Assembly: GCA_028386065.3 (NCBI GenBank)
Contig: JAKUCV010002055.1
Span: forward strand, 189,803-253,802
Reading direction: 5' to 3'
DNA: 64,000 nt
DNA from: Turnera subulata
Taxonomy: Eukaryota; Streptophyta; Magnoliopsida; Malpighiales; Passifloraceae
A model generated the notes under the pieces. The model had not been told where the DNA came from. It did no database searches and saw only the letters and a list, made by a program, of their open reading frames with translations. The translations under genes and the position numbers were made by a program. This document shows positions 25,640 to 34,923 of this stretch, one piece after another. The first letter of the stretch is position 1; every line of letters begins with the position of its first letter.

Positions 25640-26000
25640 GTCCTGCCTAGTGACTTCAGTATTTTCGTCCATGTCGTCTTTATTCAAGGTTACATCATAG
25701 GCAGGGCACGGCACCAGGTAACCAACAAGGGAAGAACGAACAATTGAAGTTAAAAACACAAAACACACAACCTTAAACTGCAGCACCAGGTAATAATTTT
25801 ATTTTACTTGACATATTAATTTTTTCTTATTAGTTTTCTCTTTTTTTTGGAAAATATACAATGATTTGTATTCTTTTTTGGAACAAAGTTGATTGATTTC
25901 AGTCATTGCAATCATTTCAGAAAACAGAGGAGTAGAGTGATCGTTGTGAGGATATTTTGAAGAGATAGGAATCGAAGAAGAAGAGCTATTGAGGATCATT
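25640..26000 (+). pseudogene. Flank-only remnant of another LRR-XII receptor gene
   Basis: The left part (about 25640-25735) resembles the distal promoter of RLK-2 and RLK-4 (GTGACTTC...TATTTTCGTC, TATTCAAGG). It is followed directly by sequence (25760-26000) that matches the inverted 3' flank of RLK-3 (34660-34925), including CTGCAGCACCAGGTA. No coding sequence lies between. It looks like a paralogue whose coding body has been lost, leaving promoter-like and 3'-UTR-like ends joined. Confidence 0.55.
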
Positions 26001-26344
26001 TGCCTTTTCTTTTGTTTTGTTTTTTTTCTCTGTTCATTCCATCTAATGGTGACTCAGCTGTTGCGTTTGCTTATTTGTTTTTTTTTTTTTTTTTTTGGTA
26101 ATAAAAATAAAAACATGGTGAGCATCCATTCCAGACATTTTCAGCAAGGTGAATCATCCCTGAAAGAAATGAAACACACGAAAACAACAGCAAACTGACA
26201 GTGATTAACGAATGGTCTAGAGGGGATTATCTCTTATCCACCCAGAAGACGGGATTATATTATCTTCTTTCTTTCTTTGAAAAATATATATGTGAAAATG
26301 AATGACCAATAAAGAATTATCATGCAGGAACATGAATATCGACA

Positions 26345-26538
26345 AAAAGATTGACTTCAATATTTTGGTCAAAGTCTTTATTCAAGGTTTCCATATGGGC
26401 AGGACCAACAAGAGTGACTTTTCAGGTACGTACCCTCGGTGACTTGTTTTGTTTCTTTTCTGGTATAATTAATTAATCAATAACCAATGCTTGCAGTGCA
26501 TTAGTCATTCTAATTTTTTATATATATATATATATATA
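26345..26538 (+). promoter_or_regulatory. RLK-2 promoter: W-boxes and TATA region
   Basis: A TTGACT W-box core lies at 26351 and an inverted one (GGTCAA) at 26367. A (TA)n run at 26521-26538 sits about 65 bases before the ATG and occupies the TATA position; RLK-4 has CTATATATATGG in the equivalent place. W-boxes bind WRKY factors, which fits a defence receptor, but function here is inferred. Confidence 0.55.
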
Positions 26539-26602
26539 GACCACGCGCACACAGTTCTCCTCCTCATCAACCCATCACATATTCTCATTGCTGTCAAAAG
26601 AT

Positions 26603-29600
26603 ATGGGATTCACACACTACTTGTTTTCCTCCATTCTCCTTCTTGCTGTTGTTGTTTGCCTACCCTTTGTTTTCTCATCAGTGTCATATGCCATTACTAC
26701 TATAGGCAATGAAACAGATAGACTGAGCTTACTTGAATTCAAAACCCACATAACGAAAGACCCTTTTGGTGTTTTGGACTCCTGGGACCAAACCGTCCAT
26801 TTTTGCCAGTGGCATGGTGTTATTTGTGCCCGTAGGCACCAAAGAGTCACTGCATTGCACCTCAGCTCCTCAAAACTTGAAGGCTTCCTGTCTCCCCACA
26901 TTGGCAACTTGAGCTTCCTAAGGTCACTATGGCTCCAAAACAACAGCTTCAGTCGCCAAATCCCACCGCAAGTTAGCCATTTGCAAAGGTTGCAAGTACT
27001 AAAGCTACACAACAATTCTTTCACCGGAAGTATCCCAGCCAACTTGTCGGCTTGCTCTGACCTCAAAACAATATATCTTTCAAACAACAAGCTGGTTGAT
27101 AAGATTCCAGAGGAGCTTGGTTCTATCCCAAACCTCCAACACCTTCAGATTGCCGGAAACAGACTAACCGGAAGCATCCCTCCTTCTTTAGGAAATCTCT
27201 CATCTTTGGTGGAACTTTGGACATCCTTCAATAACTTGGGCGGTAGCATACCTGAATCCCTAACCCAACTGACAAACCTACAGCTCTTCGCATTGGAATA
27301 TAATAATTTGTCAGGTATTATCCCTCCCCTGTTATACAATATCTCTTCCATCCAAGAATTTTGGGTGAATGGAAACAGATTGCATGGCACTCTTCCTAGA
27401 GATTTAGGCACCTCTCTACCCCTTCTTAAAGTCTTCAACATTGGATTCAATCATTTTACTGGCAATCTTCCGGTGTCCTTATCCAATGCCTCCAATTTGG
27501 TAATTTTTGGTGGTAGTAAAAACGAATTTACTGGGAAAATTCCAAATTTGGAGAAACTTCATGCATTGGAATGGCTCAGCATTTACAGCAATAGATTGGG
27601 AGGTAGTGAAGACGACTTGAGCTTTGTTTCCTCTCTATCAAATGCCACACATTTGAGCGTTCTGATCATTGAAACAAACAACTTTGAAGGCATGTTGCCT
27701 GAATCTATAGCCAACCTCTCCACTACAACTGAATTGTTGTCTCTCGGTTCGAACCAAATATCTGGAACCATCCCGGCTGGAATTCATAATCTCAAAAACT
27801 TGGAGTCATTTTATTTGTTCGACAACAATCTCATCGGAGCCATTCCTTCCGAGATTGGAATGCTGAAAAACCTTGTGGAATTTGAACTTGACGGGAATGA
27901 TTTCTCAGGTAACATTCCAGAATCCATAGGAAATCTAAGCTCATTAGTTTATTTGAGTTTGGCAGGTAACAATTTTCAAGGTCACATCCCTTCCACTATT
28001 GGCAACTGCCAAAACCTGTTAGGGCTAAATCTTTCTGATAACAATTTCACTGGTACTATTCCTGTTGAAATATTTGGTATTACATCCTTGTCAGTCTCGT
28101 TGGAATTGTCTAGTAACAGTTTGAGGGGTTCCCTTCCAAAAGAAGTCAGAAATTTGATAAATCTTGGAGTACTCATACTAGGCCAAAATATGTTATCTGG
28201 TAAGATTCCAAGTGATCTTGGCAGTTGCGTGAGATTGGAGATTCTTAGGTTGGATGGGAACTTCCTGCAAGGGAGCATACCTCCAAGTTTCAGTTTTCTC
28301 AGAGGGATCCAAGAATTAGATCTTTCTAATAACAATTTGACAGGAAGCATTCCGCTATTTCTTGGGGAATTGCAAGTATTGGAATACTTAAATATCTCTC
28401 ATAATGATTTTGATGGTGAAGTACCAAGCAAAGGAGTCTTCAGCAATTCAAGTGCAGCTTTTTTGATGGGAAACGATATGCTGTGTGGAGGCATTTCAGA
28501 ATTTCATTTGCCAAAATGCATAGTCAAACAGTCACATAAGAAGAAGAAATCCAACCCTGTTGTCGTGATTGTGGCAACAGTTTCTGGATTGTTGGGGGCA
28601 AGTTTAGTCTTCTATTGTTTGTATCTTGTTTCAGGGAAGAAAAAAAGAGAAGAGCATGTTGAAAATCCTCTAGGCAATTTGCAGCTGTCTTATCAAAGTT
28701 TGCTCAGAGCTACAGATGGTTTTTCGGCTACAAACTTGATAGGAATGGGTAGCTTCGGATCTGTATACAGAGGAATTATTGGAGAAGCTGAGAGAACAAC
28801 AATCGCAGTCAAGGTTCTGAACCTTGTGCACCCTTCAGCTTCTAAAAGTTTTCTAGCAGAATGTGAGGCCCTGCGCAACATCAGACATCGAAATCTTGTG
28901 AAGACACTAACTGTTTGTTCAAGCATTGATTTTCAAGGAAAAGACTTCAAGGCTATTGTTTACGAGTTCATGGCTAACGGGAGCTTAGATGAATGGTTGC
29001 ATCATTCCTCTTCTCATGCAGAGGATGAGGTACCAAAGAACTTGAGCTTCATTCAAAGGCTAAATATTGCCGTTGATGTGGCTTGTGCCCTGGATTATCT
29101 GCATCATCAATGTGAAATACCACTGGTGCATTGTGATATCAAGCCAAGTAATATCCTTCTCAATGAATATATGACTGCTCATGTTGCTGACTTCGGATTA
29201 GCAAGAATCCTACTAGAAACAAACCCTGCAAGTCAAACAAGTTCTACTAGAATAAAAGGAACTATAGGTTATGCTTCTCCAGGTAGAACTTACTTTACTC
29301 TCAATATATTTTTCTTTTTTTTTTTCCAATTGGCAGAATATTTGATTTATTTTCAATCAAAATTAGCTAGTATTCTTGTTTATCAATTGCAGAGTATGGT
29401 ATGGGAAGTGGAGTTTCAACATATGGTGATGTTTACAGCTATGGCATCCTTTTGTTGGAGTTGTTTACAGGGAAGAGGCCTACACATGACATGTTCAAAG
29501 ACGGACTGAACCTCCACGAATTTGGTAAGGTTGCTTTGTCCGATGAACAACGACTGCCTGAAATCTTGGATCCCTTTCTGCTTCAGGAAATTTTTGGTAG

Positions 29601-29781
29601 GAATATGAATAGAAACAAGATAGAGAAGGAATGCTTGATTGGAATATTTGAGATTGGTGTTGCTTGCTCCTTGGAATCTGGAGAGGGAAGGATGAACATG
29701 AGGGATGTTACTGCAAAACTCATGTCCATCAGAAGCAAACTTGAAAGACCTGCTGTAGGAAGAGGTCAAGAAGCTAACTAG
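26603..29781 (+). CDS. RLK-2: intact LRR-XII (EFR/Xa21-like) receptor kinase, 1022 aa
   Basis: Exons 26603-29282 and 29393-29781 give 1022 residues. A signal peptide (about 1-30) precedes an N-cap with FCQWHGVIC and 22 plant-type LRRs to about residue 620. Then come a membrane span (about 651-676) and a Ser/Thr kinase (about 706-1005). Visible kinase residues are the P-loop [10 protein letters not shown], the VAIK-type Lys near 736, the catalytic loop VHCDIKPSN (Cys before Asp, so non-RD), and DFG near 862. The single intron splits the Glu codon of the APE-like motif, the position also used in the other cluster members. LRR-XII non-RD kinases such as EFR and Xa21 perceive microbial patterns at the plasma membrane; the ligand here is unknown. 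ATG 26603 is chosen because RLK-1, -3 and -4 align there. The native 3' UTR is cut soon after the stop. Confidence 0.95.
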
Positions 29782-29789
29782 AAAAAACC

Positions 29790-30256
29790 TGCTGAAGTCA
29801 AACCAAATTGCCGCCAAGCCGAGGCTGGCTCACTGAAAGCAGATCCCGTTGAGAACGAGGCATGTGTGTTGCAGGAGAAGCGTCAGTCTTCATTGTCAGT
29901 CGCCGTGGAGTGACGCCGCTTGCCGGATTCAAGGAGCCGGATCTACCTGGATCTCTTTAGATCCGAACCGGTCCAGGCGACAAGAACTGTCAAGGACCGA
30001 CTAGTAGCGTGTGGCCGAGTGGGGAGCCCGACCGTGACCGGAGCAGTGCAGGAGGACGGCAAGGCCTGCGTTACAGCCATCGGGAGATCGCCCACTTCTC
30101 GAACCATCGCCACCTTGCTCGCGAACACCGGGAGTCGAGTCGCTCCAATCGTCCCGCGATCCGCCTCCGCTTGCCTTTTGGTCACCCTTAAAGCAAGCAC
30201 CAGCTCGCCAAAAATGGAGAGCCACAGGCGAGTTGTGAGTGACGGCCAAAATAAAT
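29790..30256. other. GC-rich segment of unknown origin after RLK-2
   Basis: Sharply richer in GC and CpG than its surroundings. It replaces the 3' UTR found after the other cluster genes: homology stops at AACCTGC, eight bases past the stop. Short open frames exist on both strands, but none resembles a known protein. It may be an inserted piece of a gene or retroelement. Confidence 0.5.
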
Positions 30257-30799
30257 GAAAGGAAAAAATGTGATTAAAGGTTTCATGGCCTAATCAACAC
30301 GGTCAGCACGGGCAAACCATGGCTTCGTGGACAGGCTCAAAAACATCCACAGGCCCAATTCAAAATTGTAATGGCCGAAAGCAAAGGCTCGTTCACACTT
30401 CCACTCACGTACGTATTGCATATGTTTTATGCATATGCCTGAATTCACGTTAGGAAATTGTCTCATTTAATACTTATATTATTACATTGTTTTGTTCCCA
30501 TGCTATTTTTTTTTGTCGAAAAAAAAGGCATCAGTGGTGTCATCATCGCCCCGTCGGTCCAGGCCCCGGTCAATACCGGTTACATCCTGGCATTAGACCC
30601 TCCTCATAGGAGAGACCGCCCACCAGGGCACCAGCGGACACCCTCGCCTGCTACGCGTCATAGTGTCGGGAAGACCCCGATCCCATGCTAATTTGACTTC
30701 TATGACTATTTGAGAAAGCTAATGCTTACTTTTAGCATATGATATATTAATTTCCTAGCAAAAGGGCTATGAAAAATGCTTACATGCTTCCTTATTTTT
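30257..30799. other. Noncoding spacer with a second GC-rich block
   Basis: 30530-30690 is a GC-rich block preceded by poly-T and followed by AT-rich DNA. It has no recognised coding content or flanking duplication. Otherwise nothing seen. Confidence 0.4.
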
Positions 30800-32190
30800 A
30801 ACTGGTGGGTCTCTTTGACATTGAAGTCCACCCACTGGTCACGACGTATTTAGGAAGCAGAAGTGAAATGTCTAAGTGCTCACTTAGAGCAGGAATTTCT
30901 AAGTCACTACTCACAACGTATTTAGGAAGCAGAACTGAAATGATTAAAAACAACCAGGAGGGATGGACCAATAATGTAATACGACCACGCCTTGCTTGAC
31001 TTTGTATTTTTTTCCTAATGTATAATTTCCATGGTTGAATTTTTCTTTTTTTTTTCACTAGTATCCTAAGCCAATCCACCTTAGACATCAATGAACTTAG
31101 ACTATAGCAACTATAAAGGTTAGTTGGTACCTCTAGTTCTTAAATTGCTGCTTTTTCAAAATTCGAACTCGAGATCTCTGATTAAGCTATAAGATGGCTC
31201 ATTTCCGTGTCCCGTGGGTTAAGAATTTGTGCGTTCTAACTAATTAATGTCGTCAAAAAATTCTTCTACAAAGAAAAAATTTTATTCCAGCTGCTTGCTC
31301 ATGCATCTACTTCTATTTATTGATTTTTAATTAGGAATCACTAATTAAATTTATTAGTTTTCGATTGCGATTGTTCGCAATAAATTGAGCTGATGGAAAC
31401 ATGCAAGAATAGAACAAGACAATTCAGAGTCTTTGCTCTTTCCGACTGAGCCATGAACATTTGTTTCCTGATCCCGGACTGACTCAGGCAGGATACACCA
31501 TTTGCTATAAACGCTCCCCTAGAGCAATCTAGCCGCCCTTTCGGATTTGAGCAAACAGACTAACTTCTGTTCCTCCTTTAGATCATGTCCCTGGAATCTG
31601 CTTCTAAGTCCAGACCACTTAGTTGGGATTCATGAGTTCCCGTTTCCTGGTTGTACGGCAAGGCAATATTATTCATGATGTATTTATCAGGTTAAATTTG
31701 ACCTCTATACATTCTGCTGCATATATTATTACAGTGAATACACACACGATTGGCAGCCAAAAAAAAAAAGACGTCCAATAGACCTGTACACGGTAGAAAT
31801 TTGCTCAGAAGCTGTACTGGACTACTGGTCAGTGACCAGAGGAAATTGACAATTCAAGGTTGAGGAGGTTTGAACCAAAAAACATAAAATTGACAATATA
31901 CTCATTCAAGATGAATGATTGAGGATCAAATTCAGTTCTTAACTGATTCACAAATTCGTGGACGCACTTTTATTACAAGTTTTAATAAACTGGAAAAGAA
32001 AAAGGATACATCTGGAACAACGCATATTCAACAAGTTTAAATTAAGCTTGTACAATTAATCCACGCAATGAAGCCCGCATGGCAAACAACGTAGAAGGTA
32101 CATCTTCTACCTGACCCATTCTTTCCCCACTCACCTGACGAACTTGGACACTGGAATGGTCCTGTTCCAAAAGGAAAATTTAATTGATTG

Positions 32191-32238
<48 letters not shown>

Positions 32239-32294
32239 GAAAAAAAATGTTATTAACAGTTCAAGTAAAATGTAATATTACCTGTAGGTTTTTG
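30800..32294 (-). repeat. Duplicated 3' flank of a receptor gene (copy of 43219-44172)
   Basis: Aligns in order with the region downstream of RLK-4: the CACGACGTATTTAGGAAGCA blocks, GTAATACGACCACGCCTTGC, ATTCATGAGTTCCCGTTT and TATTATTCATGATGTATT. Relative to that copy there are 538 extra bases at 31071-31608, bounded by CTAAG on both sides. It belongs to the fifth receptor copy whose end is at 32295-32384. A (TA)n microsatellite fills 32195-32235. Confidence 0.8.
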
Positions 32295-32384
32295 CTAGTT
32301 AGCCTCTTGACCTCTTCTTGCAGCAGGTCTTTAAAGTTTGCTTTTGATGGACATGAGTTTTGCAGTGACATCCTTCATGGTCAT
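32295..32384 (-). pseudogene. RLK-5: C-terminal fragment of an LRR-XII receptor kinase
   Basis: Minus-strand codons match the last 30 or so residues of RLK-2 and RLK-4 (TAKLMSI(K/R)SKL...RRGQEAN, then TAG). The Glu after SKL has become TAA. Upstream the frame passes without a break into Copia-4 gag at about 32384. All earlier receptor coding sequence is absent. Confidence 0.85.
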
Positions 32385-32932
32385 CTCTTCATTCAGAATG
32401 CCACTTTTGACGACTGCCATACTCACGACACTATTAGGTGCAGAGTTTGTGATTGAAACCTTCAAGATTTCCCATGAATCTGGGAGAGTCGCCAGGACTA
32501 TAAGAGCAAGCACCTCATCGTCGAATTTTATGCCCATACTAGACAACTAGTCCACGATCCCTTGTATCTCATTAAGGTGATCTGCAACCATTTTGCGTTC
32601 CTGGTATTTTACTTGCATCAACTTCGTCAAGTAAAGTAGCTTGTTGTTCCCTGTCTTTGAGGCATACAATTCTTCGAGCTTCTCCCACAACGTTCTAGCA
32701 TGCTCAATGCCAGAAATGTGGTTGTAAACATTATTCTCAACAAATCATCGTATATATGCGCATACCTGATTATGCTCAAATTCCCACTCTTCATCTGATT
32801 TGTTATCAGGTTTTACCGTACTAATACCGGTAAGTGCATCTTCATCACGAACAAGAGATCCTTCATCTTGTTTCTCCATAGGTGGTAATTTGTGCCATCA
32901 AGAGTGATCTTCTTGTTTATCTTTGCCTCCAT
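32385..32932 (-). pseudogene. Copia-4 gag fragment
   Basis: From the ATG at 32932 the minus strand is homologous to Copia-2 gag (GTNYHLWRNKMKDLLF-like start, later VLATLPDSWEILKVSITNS). It has several disruptions, including a TAG where Copia-2 reads Gln near 32550. It stops where Copia-2 has NEEMRR and continues into the receptor tail. No zinc knuckle, protease or pol follows, so the element was truncated. Confidence 0.85.
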
Positions 32933-33297
32933 CTAGACTAAAAATTTAGCTGGTTCTTTTGGACCAGAAAAATTCCCGCTAGTGAATAGTGCCCGTATAG
33001 AAATACCGTATACATGAATAGTGTCGTATACTTGAATAGTGCTGTATATGTGAACGGTATCGTATGCGTGAATAGTGCCGACCAAGAAGTGAATTTAACT
33101 GATTCGATAATTCCCAGGAAAGATGGCCTAGCCAATCTGATAAGACAGAATTATCATTCCAAGATAAATCCCCAGGAAAGACTAGAGGAACAAAGGTTCA
33201 CTTAAAACCCAGTCTCCTAGACAGGACTCACTTGTACAGTGTATTAATTCACAACCTATACCCGACAAAGCACGAACCTTCAACTCCGCTACCAGTT
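32933..33297 (-). mobile_element. Copia-4 leader and primer-binding site
   Basis: On the minus strand TGGTAGCGGAGT follows the LTR end directly. The leader shares GTGAGTCCTGTCTAGGAG and TTTATCTTGGAATGATAATT with Copia-1 and Copia-2. At 32990-33075 a TGAATAGTG/CGTATA motif is repeated about four times. Confidence 0.8.
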
Positions 33298-33831
33298 GTT
33301 GGTCCCAGTGGCACTATCTTGCGGAATAATGATCAACTGAAAATAAATGGCACACAAGAATTAGACGTGGTTCGCCAAAAAATTATTGGACTACGTCCAC
33401 AAGCTCAATCCCGTAGAAAACTTTTACTATAAAATAGTAGGCTTACAAAAAGAGAGACTTCCCTAAAATATTTATGGGTAAAATAAATCCTAGAGTTCTA
33501 CCCAAAATAGTGACTCTCCAAAAAAGGTGTTTCCCAAGAAATACCCCAAAAGTGTTTTTCCCACTATTTTGTCACTCACCAAAATAAGAAAGACTATTTT
33601 ATTACTTCTAAAATTTAAAAAGACTGTTTTGTCACTTACTAAATTTAGAATGACTAATTTTCACACTCTCTCCCTCTTTCTTCCCCTCTCTCTCCCTCTC
33701 TTCTCTGCGTATTTTGCTATGCAAAACTCTCCCTTCACACTCTCTTTCACCTTGCAAGTTGTGTGTTGAGCAGAAGGATTTTGCTGCCTTTTATAGGCAG
33801 TGGAGGAACTTGGTTCTCCATTTTCAACCAA
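33298..33831 (-). repeat. 5' LTR of truncated Copia-4 (outer end uncertain)
   Basis: Ends CCAACA on the minus strand, next to the primer site. Contains a TATA box (CTATAAAAGGCAG read on minus, about 33789-33801) and blocks resembling the other Copia LTRs (TGTCACTCACC). The outer boundary is set at a TGTTGG at 33831, but U3 would then be unusually short; the true end may lie nearer 33960. No second LTR is present. Confidence 0.65.
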
Positions 33832-33966
33832 CAGCACACAAGATTGGACCATGCTTGATTCTTCATCTTCAACTCTTCATTTTAAACCATAGCAGACAAT
33901 AATAGACCATGCAAAGCTGCAGCTTTCGGTGCATGGTTTCTTCTTCATCCCTTTTTTTTCTCAATA

Positions 33967-34097
33967 ATGCAGGCTATGGGCCCCACCATATGGAGGAAAC
34001 CCACCAGCTTTACAGAGAGTGCTTTTATTGTCATAAGGAGGGACATGGAATACAAAAATGCAGTAAACGGATGCTTAAGTCTCAACAGCGTTCCTAA
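33967..34097 (+). pseudogene. Zinc-knuckle fragment of a Copia-like gag
   Basis: Encodes CFYCHKEGHGIQKC, a CCHC knuckle of the retroelement nucleocapsid type, with a short basic tail and a stop. No other gag or pol sequence adjoins it. It could also be a fragment of an unrelated zinc-knuckle protein. Confidence 0.55.
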
Positions 34098-34369
34098 ACC
34101 TGATCAGTCTATTACATGTAAATTGATGGGAACAACATTCAGTTTCAGCTTGAGAAAATCAAAGGCTGGCTGGGCCATGAAAACTTTAAATAAATAGAAT
34201 TCATACAAAACTGCCGAAATGGAATTCATAGGTCTGAAACAGGCCACAGGTTTACTCTTGCAGGCTGAACTATAAAGGGCAGTCCGAGGCATTTGGTGAA
34301 GGCTGCAAATTTAAATTAAAAAATCCCTGACCAGTTGCAATGGACCCTCTGATTCTTCTTGCTTGCTTT

Positions 34370-34625
34370 GCTCTCATTCTAATGAGATTCGTGATCACCT
34401 GTTCTTTAAATGCCTTTTTTCGTCCGAGATTTGGTCTAGTCTGCTTTCTTCTTGTTTCATCTCAAAACAAGCTAGCAGTTGACCTTCTGAATCCTCCTGG
34501 GCAGTTTGTCACTTGCAAAAGTAAGTGCATTGGATCCTTGATATTACGCTTAACGCGGAGTGGATGTATCTACGATATATGGAGGGAGCACAATAGGAAA
34601 CATTTTACTCTAATGTTTAAGTCAC
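34370..34625 (+). pseudogene. LINE reverse-transcriptase zinc-binding (zf-RVT) fragment
   Basis: In shifting frames the sequence gives RDHLFFKC...SSEIWSSLL and later IYDIWREHNRKHF, the characteristic C-terminal region of plant L1-type RT proteins. At least two frameshifts and a stop are present. No RT core, ORF1 or poly-A tail is recognised nearby. Confidence 0.7.
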
Positions 34626-34639
34626 CATTAAAAGGATAA

Positions 34640-34923
34640 AAGAGGAAAAAAAAAAAAACAAAGACAAGACAAATGATATCCTCACCAATAAATGGATAAA
34701 AGACAGCTCTTCTTCTTCGATTCTCTATTCAAGATATCTTCACAACAATCACTCTACTCCTCTGTTTTTGTTTCACTTTATGAAATGATTGCAATGACTG
34801 AAATCAACTCTGTTCCAAAAACATTACAAATCATTGTATATCTTCCGAAACGAAAAAAATAAGATAAAATTAATATTTCAAGTAAAATGAAACAATACCT
34901 GGTGCTGCAGGTTAAGGTGTGTT
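34640..34923 (-). other. 3' flank of RLK-3
   Basis: On the minus strand CTGCAGCACCAG|GTATTG, 14 bases after the stop, looks like the donor of a 3'-UTR intron, as in the remnant at 25640-26000. The rest matches that remnant in inverse orientation. Confidence 0.6.

Larger units (their letters stand above)
24918..26602. other. Spacer between Copia-2 and RLK-2
   Basis: Holds a Stowaway MITE (25272-25547), a flank-only remnant of a receptor gene (25640-26000) and the RLK-2 promoter; each is listed separately. The remainder, including 24923-25271, shows nothing recognisable. Confidence 0.6.

Noticed and set aside
26617..28926. Several open frames of 60-160 codons antisense to RLK-2 (likewise opposite RLK-1, -3 and -4)
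   Set aside because: They recur at the same places opposite every LRR copy and are explained by the repetitive codon pattern of the LRRs; none has independent support.
29920..30258. Open frames on both strands of the GC-rich block after RLK-2
   Set aside because: High GC lowers stop frequency; the translations resemble no protein family and overlap on both strands.
32195..32235. (TA)n stretch as a regulatory element
   Set aside because: A simple microsatellite in a duplicated 3' flank; nothing ties it to a promoter.
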